Of a stretch of DNA of 64,000 nt, positions 24,801-28,089 are shown in pieces (positions within the stretch are counted from its first letter, which is position 1; each line of letters begins with the position of its first letter). The stretch is from an uncultured Bacteroidales bacterium (GTDB lineage: Bacteria; Bacteroidota; Bacteroidia; Bacteroidales; F082). The notes below the pieces were generated by a model that saw only the letters and a program-made list of their open reading frames with translations, was not told the DNA's origin and did no database searches. The DNA is taken from contig CAJOIS010000001.1 in the NCBI GenBank assembly GCA_905234645.1, forward strand, positions 62,001 through 126,000. Direction: 5' to 3'. Both the position numbers and the translations under genes were made by a program.

Positions 24801-27719
24801 GACGCCAATCTGCTGAAGTACGTGTGGGCACCGATTGGAACCACGGCACATCCGTTCAACGGTACGTTCGACGGTAAGGGCCATACCATCTCCAACCTTG
24901 AGATCAGCTACCTCGGCGATGGCGACCGTATCTACGAGTACGACAACTACGGCTTGTTTGGCAACGTCAACAACGGCACCATCAACCGTACCTTCGTCGT
25001 GAGCGGCACGATTAGCCCTGTGGGTGTGGCCAACATCGGAGGTCTGGTGGGTAAACTCGAAGGCACGACCGCCTTACTCAAGAACAGTGAGGCTGCTGTC
25101 CAAGTTACTTATCCCGTCAGTAATAGTACCGACAAGAACTACACTGTGGGTGGCTTGGTTGGCCAAATGATAGGTGGCGACATCCACTCGTCCATGGCTA
25201 TGCCTGACATCGCCCTCAATGCCTATAGCGTTGCGGGTGGTTTGGTGGGCATCACGCAAGCCACTGAGGGTGACGCTCCCACGACTCCGACCATCAAGAA
25301 CTCGTTTGCCAATGCAAAGATTGCCGTTGGCAATACCACCGACTATGGCGCAGGCGGTCTGGTAGGACACAGCGAGCAGTTGAGTATGGAGAACTGCTAT
25401 TCCCATAATAGAGTGGCCACCACCCAGCCCAACTACGGCTCGTTGGTATCGAGTGGTAATGTTGCCAACGTGCAGCGTTGCTATGGCGAGCGAGACCTCA
25501 ATCATACCGCTACAGGTAACATCAACAACTGCTCCACCTACACGCCTGTCATCAATTCCGACGAATTGGGTTATATGTACGCCGACAACAAGGTTGTGGC
25601 CGACAATATGACCATGTTCGAGGTGCTCAACAAGAAGGTTTGGGCGCTGAACAAGGCTGCCAATGACAGCACCTACGCGCACTGGGCACGTCCTGCCTTG
25701 TCGGAGATCAACAACGACCTGCCTGTGTTGCTGCTGGGTGAGTTCGACGGTTCGGTGAAATACCAAGGCACCTTCCGTAGCGTGGGTACCTACGCTGGCG
25801 GTGCTGCCTTGCAGTATGGTGGTCCTGTCCGTGACGGTGATACTTCTGATGACTTTGACGAAGTGAATGCCGCACTCACCCGTACTAAGGCAACCGACAA
25901 CGACTACCTCTACATCTATGGTGACGTGACCGAGACCATAGCTGGCAGCATCACCCAGACCAAGGTGAGCATCAACGAACATGCCTCCATCGAACATCCA
26001 GGTGCGTTGGGTACATCGTCGTCGAAAGCCGATTATACCGATACCTATGTGGGCATCAGCTTCGACAACTCCTGCGGTCATGCCGTTTCAACGCCGGGCG
26101 TCAACGGATTGGGTGGTCAACTCTTGCCGCGCGACTGGCACATGTTCTCCACGCCGCTGAGCAATGCTCCGTTGGGATTTGATTATCATGTAGGCACGAC
26201 GAACACGAACTCGGGCGCTTACGAGGGTGGAGACTACAGCAACACGAACTTCTATAACAATCCATGGGTACCCACCTCCATTGAATTCAGTTGGCTGAAC
26301 AATGGTGGCCAAGGCGATAACCGTTATTGGATGTCGACGACAGCTGACGGTTACTTCCCGACGTCTCGTGGCACTTTGTTCAACAACGATCTTGAGTCGA
26401 TCTTCGTGTCCAACTCGGACGAGCATCCTTCGAGCGACGTCTATCGCTATCCTTATGGTATGGACTTCTATACTTGGTACGAGCCGGAATACCACTGGAT
26501 CAACTTCAAGCGTAACGGCCAGAACCACTGGCACAGTGATGAGGAAGCTCATGTCCATAAGCATTTGGACTACTTTGGCAGCGCAATGAACGTGAACGAA
26601 GAGACCCTGATTCCCGCCAAGGGTTACATGGCTTCCATCGCCACGCCGACCTTGCTGCAAAGCCACGGCACCCTGAATGCTGGCCCCCAGAACATCGCCT
26701 TGACGAAAGCAGGCAAGTACCTCAAGGGCTGGAACCTCGTGGGTAACCCGTATCATGGCTACATCGACTTCAGCAAGTTTGCCGCTGCGGCAATTGAAGG
26801 CGGCAATGGTGGGGTCCTGTCTGATGATTTGAGCCAAGTGGGAGGAACGGGGAATGTGCCGTTCTATGTCATCTATGACGCCGACGAATACCAACATGGT
26901 CATGAAGGAAGTGGATTCCTCTACTATCCGGATGGCGGTTCGCAAAATGGTGCATACGCTGGACGTTACATCCATCCGCACCAAGGCTTCTACGTCCAAC
27001 TGAAGGAAACCGCGAGTAGCAATACCTTGAAGTTTACCGAAGACATGGTGGTGCCTCGTAGCGAGGTCGGTGAGAGCCACTTCCGCGAATGGCAGCCCAG
27101 CTACCCGTTGATCAACCTCTACTTGAGCAGCGACCATGGCTGCCGCGACGTGACGGTCATCGAGCTCGAGCGTCCCGAGTGGGGTGGAGCCACCAAGATC
27201 AAAGATCTGCGTGTCGGTAACGGTCTCTTCTACGGTCACCACGAAGACGACAACTATGCCGCCATGTTCGTCAAGCAAGGCACGGAACGCGTACCGTTGC
27301 GCTTCGAGGCCAAGGAGGACGACATCTTCACCATCAGTTGGGAGACGGCTAACGGTAACTTCCATAGCATGTATCTCATTGATAACATCTTGGGCTTCCA
27401 GTATGATATGATTCGCAACAACAGCTACACCTTTGAAGGCCATAAGGACGATTACTGGTCGAGATTCTACATCGTCTTCGATGTCACCGACGTCGAGGAG
27501 CATACGGACCAGCCCTTCGTCTTCTTCGATGGTTCGGAATATGTAGTCACCGGCGACGGCGATCTCGAATTCATCGATGTCAACGGCCAGATCCTGTGGC
27601 GTTCCTACGTGAGCGGACAGACCCGTGTGGGAATACCTAAGGTGGCTGCTGGAGTGTATATGTTCAGACTCGTCAACTCAGATGATGTACAAGTCCAGAA
27701 AGTAGTTGTGAAAAAGTAA
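3855..27719 (+). CDS. Giant (about 7,950 aa) VYGGG-repeat protein, T9SS-secreted
   Basis: A single open frame of nearly 24 kb. I chose ATG 3855; the track uses the GTG just before it and ATG 3864 is equally possible, as no Shine-Dalgarno separates them. The N-terminus has a signal peptide (basic RRR, a Leu-rich core, cleavage near ASA-QT). About the first 6,000 residues are repeats of VYGGGxxGxV type alternating with short beta-strands (TxVTINGGTIG), well over a hundred by eye, and probably a beta-solenoid. Residues about 6,990-7,190 carry GLUG-type motifs (GGLVGxx), seen in large bacterial adhesins. The C-terminal ~70 residues (DVNGQILWRS ... GVYMFRLVNSDDVQVQKVVVKK) read as a T9SS type A sorting domain, so the protein should cross the outer membrane and be attached or released at the surface. 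Estimated mass is around 0.8 MDa. Long antisense ORFs are shadows of its biased codon use. An adhesin or structural role is inference. Confidence 0.9.
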   Translation: MNYMNKSSINLRRRTILLLALLLAGGIASAQTPTPRVTIKGDVFGGGNLGVVKNVSTGTGTTISVSRIDSTTVIFNGGPNDVIEGTVYGGGKGVCYDETKGLVEGNATVVMKGGLVKRSIYGGGEMGSVGTFTEYYNTATNGHLAGEPKTCYTGTGLTKVLLSGGQVGLLNTMMHTPENADDDFGYVFGACRGEADSITNYNPNYDPQLNPNAPFQNKVCVSAVCNKSELEISGRTVIVASVYGGSENGLVMDGTHVKMRGGQIGIGHYTTTEGEVTTHHWDNPYLGPGWDEGENAKWNLAVPKIQNGTITDDNITEWGFHGCQAWPFVSPYNIFDPFYGEPDPQYDPLNPNPLHPTPTYEPENSQNGSGSNGQADFGNLFGGGCGFYPIRPGVWRRSAGRVWGDVVLDIEGGHILTSVYGGNETTDVIGKVTINMSGGTIGVPRTHADLNDCPNSGNLYGAGKGDQRVWANKWTDVNETEVNITGGSIFGSVFGGGEDGHVLGDTKLTMSNIVADAAYHNAHPEVAEGTVLSSPTVGTWGFTGYDGNVFGGGRGFSPDALTAGAVCGNTEVNLTGVTIVGSVFGGGRNGSVGIELRDANDPLYGQMPEGDRGHTKVTITDCIIGNDYESKLHRFATTQGGNVFGGSLGSIKLLISDEVNPLWPMAAKVKSTEIEINGANTIIKNNVYGGCGYGSVDGNTTVTVKNGTIWRNVYGGGLGSDDDREAMAANFISLQNNQTSTLSVKPMRCAGRVEGNTNVYIQGGWVKKSVYGGGEFGSVGFYASEPVQHPEPTDWSVVTTGSPTHLSWPVGFEYVEGTGTTNVSITGGRIGITGKDYMGPWNAAGNPIYYTYTPIYGDSEHPETITGYQEVEHEYNLNDFTSGKDGGGVKALKEAREDNGDVYGAGKGEAGARHRMATLCNVDNTVVTINIDQETSDATPDNYKPAKTSGLYLRENEDKVYDFIYQFLPTYKTDIVAGEENWKTYASRACITGALYGGGENGHVNTNTNVTLTEGLVGHNLYGGGKGSDTYKETLYPWEEDGNHPGNYIYHYDQPYLADITSITAGKVYGDTYVTVNGGYVVRNVYGGGNRASVGKANYASGPGDYYPNGYGEAWTATTQQETQALLANSGHTYVYINGGRIGTVNGLKDDFPTGNVYGSCRGEAADPSVPAKLSPRFLFSPEFFLGYTNHTYVRIGDPINSNSNPRVYGSVYGGGEDGHVRWDTHVDINKGEIGNAYNDDNIASVETGDMNNVQWLARGNVYGAGSGLGKFKANDDDPGAYNYASGSVTQNTEVNINGGVLHRNVYGGGSLAAVGPLRIFQPAEPTKEQSCNQVNINTTVGTEDEFRAGYGGYVYGAGRGVDEDGVDLSKFATSANTEVNLGPNALVYANVYGGGELGQVRWNTEVNLNGGTVGLLDYEKEEGSDIYTSVTHVNDCGRLFGGGKGLLSDRDAALAHGNTNVTISSGKVLNNVYGGGEVASVGDRTITQEHSIPEDENSPMVTTGITPVAGTGLAKVTITGGEVGPAPKVEGSYNIPIALNSQDGYVFGGGKGIGDDPLDYTSTPPHPSGRYWQFADVNYTSVMIGDPNPEVTTGPRIWGSIFGGAEDGHVLGNDTVRLVKGLIGTNGTTTWDGNIFGGGRNYHHKNFSAGYTGGNILVEMTGGQILGSIFGGGRLAITGISPMGIKRDGTSCWTYDTENTNTGKIYVRVKGGVVGNEKLIEEWTSSTMGDVYGGGKGTMEGLAIYDDEGHPTHDPAAALLFSLARETHVIISDSISDAGDLVSSPVILGSVFGGGEVANVGNYGWTQSGLSFENIHLVSDGKSYVTVDGGTIGATTVNGHASKAQMRYELASTANDGNYTLKYNDDRGHVFGGGEGLFDNPQNYATNVNVNPTGTTNGAHAMNLIDVMATVDETEVTISGSAFVKGSVYGGAMNGHVLHDTKVVVAGGQIGAGYNHATNEEQAKYTEDQFFNPLDNRNFLADYSDILESKALLECYQWEYDSMSVRPFDLKLIKEGYENDEYTYYPTDGKTWFGNVFGGGSGYYPYFRETSTGSGVYEPHWNRDCGKVYGNSTVEITGGHILTSVYGGSEMTDVGHFTYDADGGHPVSGGTATVTMSGGTLGVPRTLEQIKAHPVTCYLFGAGKGDPRTDFNTNTNSSYADVTVKGGTIYGSVFGGGEDAHIIGDAKVTISNFVADAAYHALHPEVAVGALVSPIIGTTGHSYVDGNIFGGGRGFTSEALTAGVISGNVTVNIGGGTMLGSVYGGGRLAAVGTYLVPANHANYGRFMPDNANGTHGHIEVNITGGTIGNDYESIYTHQEHTTSGNVYGGCMGRLKKVNGDINNRWPLFAVARTANVSINQTSSDEGKRTTIRGTVYGGGEFGVIIDTTYVHVSGGTIWDDVYGAGRGSTDETEITYTDPETQASVTTTALKRSARVFRNSHVLVDGGWIKRSVYGGGDLASVGSISDFTPHNGANDNYAISWPFAFTFAEGTGRSMVEVKGGRIGISGKDFMGPWTEAGIPLIDLGDGNGYVQYNGSDSHKKALKAAREDNGDIFGAGEGRPGDTWTYPHLANVDNSIVRIEYPAAIDEAVLPENFKPYDQDFQSTCFYNLEDWPTYGTTQCITGSVYGGSENGHVNDSAYVNLRSGLVGHGIYGGGKGSGTYTVHYEPEGEDPYDEEYYCITSGKVFGNTHILIEGGRVVRSVFGGGNAASVGKANFLGYGETGTPIANNGRSWVEVKRGTLGMLPVDKSKPDDVIKDNIPYGSVFGGARGLVDANCDVEGSEESRMSYVSSTKVIIGDKDGGPTLYGSVYGGGQDGHVRHTTDVTINNGTIGLAFVNPETAATTVGSDDPDSEYWTTRGNVFGGGSGISTYGDNDDQYSQYAGSVFETTNVTVKGGTIHRNVYGGGNLALVGSSLTEGNITAGEDGKSLNRARVTIMGGQIGVGTDVNGTYTASSGSGNGGKEDNEPEHFTYGGSVFGGGKGFESDEFQDYCNVDSTNVQIQGSNVLGEVYGGAENGHVVYDTRVFVNGGTIGTIGNTGYDGNVFGGGKGSGEGIASTIDDPNPDAEEPTYEYVTLNLYKHCGRVGGNTYVKVTDGYIKGSIYGGGSLALTGVNEEGEFPYDPQHPEQWAIADHGNTFITVKGTSTMLGTDDADDLLHTDASVGDIFGSGKGDIDNYDNVLAGRTTNATVNVSGSPTIHGTVFGGGEMAGVGWWGTDGKFFGNADHGMTGKTNVTINGSPVIGTATEFTLTPAANPDDNWWTMFENGKIVHSCTGNVFGGSQGDVYPKFGHWVSMGRSREAEVNINLGDNGLIRGTVYGGGEQGSVIGDTKVTIDGTGTIGTHITTGTGAGTGNDYYYGGVFAAGYGSDDPYENDDEIHPNDSTIHRRDVLHLDWTPGVMAGRVYGDAQADILGCTILGGIYGGGERAYVGYERSNTYGNVTVNIGSRSVVNSGQGGSKDDPTYTYSGNADLVHSDVFGANKYAGTPFGNTYVNVYQTKHTAANTCPTLPAQYDTWTHDLMTANTAGNSPFTQAQQYAIHSVFGGGDRSHYIPHQNKHAHVHVYTCLNTIEDLFGGSNAADIGAHNNTYETNANLTVDGGRFNRVFGGGNGLSATQAANIHGAAITYIDGGLINQLFGGSNNFGNIHDIQLDIADTPSGCNQYVDETYGGGNEAPHDGDVVVNVTCDQGLIGHVFYGGANHGAINGNLTVNVAGGKFDLVFGGSKNGSVNYYTQNYVNDYNALHLVNPQQPGVYVDGFTPITTNDGGNITLNLYGGKIYEAAYGGNDEGGIIKGKITINVLDNISGDCKLDLQDLYGAGRNAAYAPVTPGDEPQPITDQLWPEVNVIHGTVKGNVFGGGHGATATVTSNPVVNIGYDASMAQYVSTNPLDVNYFEDPATNATATVLGSVLGGGNQAQVVGNTNVYVRKDNTIIGDKLNFAQRYVTDRNFHEVINFGNVFGGGFGFEGENPTSDDVNLGKVTGNTNVTINGGTVRHNVYGGGRMATVGGTANVTVEGTALIGPKKADLTQSTDAEKLIMKEKLGLDHTPSDAEFINYSFKYLGGNEGSVYGAGRGKCEPAYDNFAYVNATNVIIGGNAQVVSGVFGGAENGRVTTDTEVTIGRQNTDNDAPIIGGIPYHDAGTYTVPKNSDVVSEVSSIDGEYMGVSRTISNADSETAEDIYGVGACIFRGGVFGGGRGTDTYEVDHIPTFNRTAGWVKGNSNITINKGAIFGKVYGGGTIASVGTFAYTNIPANPTTHTPAYDSISGYTSGTGKATVIVNGGQIGVGGINDGDVFGGGLGVAMQPGHELTRLAYVGETDVQIKPGAVVKSNVYGGAASGHVQGEAHVTVDGATIGVQGQYGWHGNVYGGGGGTERYIKVNAQGQPITVNNQPVQHMSISAGRVFGSTYVTINQTDKNYPTVITNSVYGGGAAASVGGYRLGNPQYVGANAIIDQNVKCQVDITGGTIGVDGNDNGMVYGSARGFVKNDKATDNFDTFADSLSYAVQTIVNIGTKTVSEDNPPVITYGGDAVIKGNVYGSGDNGHVVLNTNVNIYGGTVEGNVFGGGSGDEKYLDENDKEQYNAYSGDVSGNTNVNIYRGTILKNVYGGGEIASLMNPYTSPVSYGTSNVTIEGGVIGVELIGTPQEQIDGGIVFGGCYGLAGDNYEGYSNVGNANVTIKGGTIYNAVFGGGDNGHVKGNTVVAISEDVSTIPTIIGQKLTMRELIVDSLALARTHIYTGSVLGGGRGTGTIAGGMHSEITGRVYGNATVTVSGGTIRHAVYGGGGLASVGTYTLGDDGLPVFTSGGTTTVTVNGNALIGPKKEDLLIGLLDPEDPYYIEEMGRARTALGIPDGQQFTSDDYRNVAFRLLGLNEGWVFGAGCGLASNEFDDPTHPHYNLYHDDLNKLTFNKNTIVNIGGNAQIAGVVFGGGENGRVMTSTEVNITGGVIGGIPLHGGGAYTVPAVSSTMDGEYKDVELDFPEKWSEIFEDEYGAGRNAFRGSVFGGGKGSDTIVRLDLTKPEYRYSRMAGQVFGSTNVNISAGTIYGMVYGGGAISNVGKVTYDNNTGAVTAVTGGACNVTITGGTLGSDNGATNIDDNTIGLNNGNVFGGGLGRVGAPESSIVNVSYAGSTKVEVKDGAHVPGSVFGGSANGHVMGDSHVIIDGEETVIGTPGRGGWHSNVYGAGGGQHRYNIVRTKIDPVTHEPIINSQTNQPETETIRHLSITSGRVFGNTKVEIKNGTVLHNVYGGGAIASVGTYNISGTDVSVGANTGKSEVFVKGGTIGTNGDNNGMVYGSARGIICNPAASAYPECFLDSLAYVANSEVTIGTANGGFGDLKVNGSVYGGGENGHVYQKAKVDVYSGTIGCTAGEYATATNSTLTGYDPTWLKKKFPYRGNVYGAGCGTDTYDPDHDTLSFSKGAGLVQGQTEVNIHGGYISRNVYGGGAMATVGDITAFVERHKTNNGPSLDTLSWPMQLTFDGEGNNQTGKAVVNIYGGHIGTVAAPEAASGNVFGSSRGKAADRYKMAYFANVREAHVNVNFDTAPEGNTFDEGTVDCIVGSVYGSGESGHVYEDTYVTIENGLIGGSVFGGGDGTELYKDVLLDGTTNAPYPANVRSITAGKVYGNTNVTISQASGKATYIKHNVYGGGNLASVGKGNYFGYGEGGDESTDGLCTVEITGGTIGTNGYIAANETVLNGFVFGSSKGTTYKNFTQEERYKYTRDFFLGYANSTNVTIGGTTVKGSVFGGGNDGHVRLSTIVNINEGSVIGVAYDPNAGLGQPTADIWKYRGNVYGAGRGVDRIESTNGYCFSAGSVTRYTTVNVNGGTIHNNVYGGGSLATVGPPEGYTDESLCTVNIYNGNIGTQTDVTTYSYGGNVFGSSRGELGGGETALLNLMASAKETYVNIGYPNGTGNPQVYGSVFGGGDNGHVNTHTTVCVNAGHVGFNGQSATNTYSGNVFGGGNGTDTGTNQDGIVKGHTRVFVKGGTVHRDVYGGGNTSIVTAERVVTIEGANTVVKGDVYGGSNNGIDAKAYTSLKTVNVRGGQINGNVFGGSHNAKESNADDAQDKWSGFVNITGGIIGQDVFAAGNGGDVKGSLCVNIGKEAVVHAPTYVNFNAPGGPNTDNPSANQYYNVKEDGTTYNDLNESTEDDLPIGKLIVHGDVYGGSHHYGNTNTPSWNHYDVNGFSVVFLDGEGYDTENNETTNTSLIGQTGWKPFMNLEKGIYGSGKQCESGQLIMPYGQSEARGIVIKDYGHRTNNADSQMTGATRDLTTIQRGGIVVLDNTNIHFTGAAPISRPDYTTKYAVSRANLGFYCLNGSGIVLGSSMANDSVIIDSVRIVKSMYLPAGESVYQNVLGGASQTNWETVGIQEDNGTAKLYRLTNTGTTDNPVITPVELTAAQENVIVFYDKSKMRVRYKQGNETMYGQLQGFFRMSADPNIYYPENITESFAYARPKITDGSPEQGNASDGGFLSYTSSYNTFTDNGAVYTKTKQYPYLNVLDFSKGDRTDYRMWVNAPMSGPRWYVDGTRGWGRDELKSVDNQAGQYPDKPKKTLFGKNGTVGTGIISDWYTDNDHKYLNFDYTKDIIYVVGALSAQDEQEILRSASYEVENENLVLVPHTNVPLKLYRYPGGHVMSNGSVDNTNAATTTVTPTWGATGEAGPGANYGAMLDVQGNQSVTLQNVTMDGLYGYTTTQSGNTPSEVETHMIPASFNPTLTTEPLIVTHAGSTLNLSEGTELKRGYNGTSPDWYANAFYNDATLTTGHQGGAIYVDGSVNSNGTDAGAQVNVSGKVFITDNHQGVTVGDATQVIASNVYLPTFAKYINITGALDATSRIGVTSPRANEGDDYTYNTLSPVAKATNATMAANTWAQCNVYDDQGWFFVNGHNLGENGQRTTYYNPSSTSKTDNMNEYLYLGWTWANVVRSNPGTDSYEETLSGETVTGVTVKDEKGLAWLISKVNGMNDQTAFTQAVPVEQTGDANLLKYVWAPIGTTAHPFNGTFDGKGHTISNLEISYLGDGDRIYEYDNYGLFGNVNNGTINRTFVVSGTISPVGVANIGGLVGKLEGTTALLKNSEAAVQVTYPVSNSTDKNYTVGGLVGQMIGGDIHSSMAMPDIALNAYSVAGGLVGITQATEGDAPTTPTIKNSFANAKIAVGNTTDYGAGGLVGHSEQLSMENCYSHNRVATTQPNYGSLVSSGNVANVQRCYGERDLNHTATGNINNCSTYTPVINSDELGYMYADNKVVADNMTMFEVLNKKVWALNKAANDSTYAHWARPALSEINNDLPVLLLGEFDGSVKYQGTFRSVGTYAGGAALQYGGPVRDGDTSDDFDEVNAALTRTKATDNDYLYIYGDVTETIAGSITQTKVSINEHASIEHPGALGTSSSKADYTDTYVGISFDNSCGHAVSTPGVNGLGGQLLPRDWHMFSTPLSNAPLGFDYHVGTTNTNSGAYEGGDYSNTNFYNNPWVPTSIEFSWLNNGGQGDNRYWMSTTADGYFPTSRGTLFNNDLESIFVSNSDEHPSSDVYRYPYGMDFYTWYEPEYHWINFKRNGQNHWHSDEEAHVHKHLDYFGSAMNVNEETLIPAKGYMASIATPTLLQSHGTLNAGPQNIALTKAGKYLKGWNLVGNPYHGYIDFSKFAAAAIEGGNGGVLSDDLSQVGGTGNVPFYVIYDADEYQHGHEGSGFLYYPDGGSQNGAYAGRYIHPHQGFYVQLKETASSNTLKFTEDMVVPRSEVGESHFREWQPSYPLINLYLSSDHGCRDVTVIELERPEWGGATKIKDLRVGNGLFYGHHEDDNYAAMFVKQGTERVPLRFEAKEDDIFTISWETANGNFHSMYLIDNILGFQYDMIRNNSYTFEGHKDDYWSRFYIVFDVTDVEEHTDQPFVFFDGSEYVVTGDGDLEFIDVNGQILWRSYVSGQTRVGIPKVAAGVYMFRLVNSDDVQVQKVVVKK
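4090..13480 (+). repeat. Two ~4.5-5 kb super-modules inside the giant gene
   Basis: Beyond the short VYGGG repeats the protein contains long-range copies. The stretch from about 4,090 to 9,030 is matched in order by about 9,030 to 13,480. Paired landmarks include GGHILTSVYGG (5,090 and 10,090), NIVADAAYHNAHPEVA against NFVADAAYHALHPEVA (5,390 and 10,430), TIGNDYES-type segments (5,725 and 10,775), and ISGKDFMGPW against ITGKDYMGPW (6,350 and 11,385). Order and spacing are kept while residues have diverged, which indicates an old internal duplication. A shorter third copy of the second half lies around 20,540-21,470. Boundaries are approximate. Confidence 0.75.
14270..15560 (+). repeat. Module shared between the two giant genes
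   Basis: Within the second giant, about 14,270-15,060 parallels the first giant at about 2,050-2,830 (VFGGGNRSxY, GGNEAP/GGNETP, GGxFDxVFGGSxxG). About 15,150-15,560 parallels positions 140-720 (TLNLYGG, ITVNVLDD/ITINVLDN, CKLDL, VTSxPVVNIGYDA). The shared order shows that the two adjacent genes arose by duplication or exchanged segments. Limits are approximate. Confidence 0.65.
15780..20520 (+). repeat. Second pair of ~2.4 kb super-modules in the giant gene
   Basis: The segment about 15,780-18,090 is matched by 18,100-20,520. Landmarks are ALIGPKKADL against ALIGPKKEDL (15,915 and 18,310), GGIPYHDAGTYTVP against GGIPLHGGGAYTVP (16,260 and 18,715), and DNGMVYGSARG in both (17,280 and 19,725). 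This is a separate duplication from the 4,090-13,480 pair. Edges were set by eye from the translation. Confidence 0.7.
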
Positions 27720-27735
27720 AAGGAGGAAACTGAAA

Positions 27736-28002
27736 ATGAAAGATATGAAGAAACGAATCCTGGCAGCGGTCATGACTATCGGACTGCTTATGCCATGCCA
27801 AATGAACGCCCAAATCTTTCTCGATGATGAGGACCAAGGCGGATCTCGTGTCTCTATCCAGGAATGGGACGGTGGTTTGATCGTCCCATACCAAGCTAGT
27901 GACATCGATGCGTATGTCCCTTTGGGAAGCGGACTGCTGGTCATGGCCGGCTTAGGCGGAGCGTATCTTTTGGCCAAGCGGCACAAGGACCAAGAAGTTT
28001 GA
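27736..28002 (+). CDS. Small exported protein with C-terminal membrane anchor
   Basis: Eighty-eight residues beginning 16 bp after the giant gene's stop and probably co-transcribed with it. AGGAGG at 27721-27726 lies 9 nt before ATG 27736 and decides this start over the internal ATG three codons later. Such a clear Shine-Dalgarno is unusual for this phylum. The N-terminus is a signal peptide (KKRILAAVM ... MNA-QIF), followed by a short acidic segment. The C-terminus is a hydrophobic stretch (GSGLLVMAGLGGAYLLA) with a basic tail (KRHKDQEV). The layout resembles small tail-anchored exported proteins or a sorting-tail architecture. No family is recognised. Its position suggests an accessory to display of the giant protein, which is inference only. 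Confidence 0.7.
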   Translation: MKDMKKRILAAVMTIGLLMPCQMNAQIFLDDEDQGGSRVSIQEWDGGLIVPYQASDIDAYVPLGSGLLVMAGLGGAYLLAKRHKDQEV

Positions 28003-28030
28003 AAAAAACTGCTATTATGCAGAAAACTTA

Positions 28031-28058
28031 TGTTGGTAAGGTAATTTCCTTATATTTG
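28031..28058 (+). promoter_or_regulatory. Bacteroidota-type promoter for the acyl-CoA synthetase
   Basis: TATATTTG at 28051-28058 matches the Bacteroidota -7 box TAnnTTTG. A weak TTG-containing -33 element lies at about 28032. It sits 31 bp before the start codon, in the only intergenic space between the small exported protein and the synthetase. Confidence 0.5.
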
Positions 28059-28089
28059 CAGAATCGATTAGAAACAAAATTGCAAGGAT

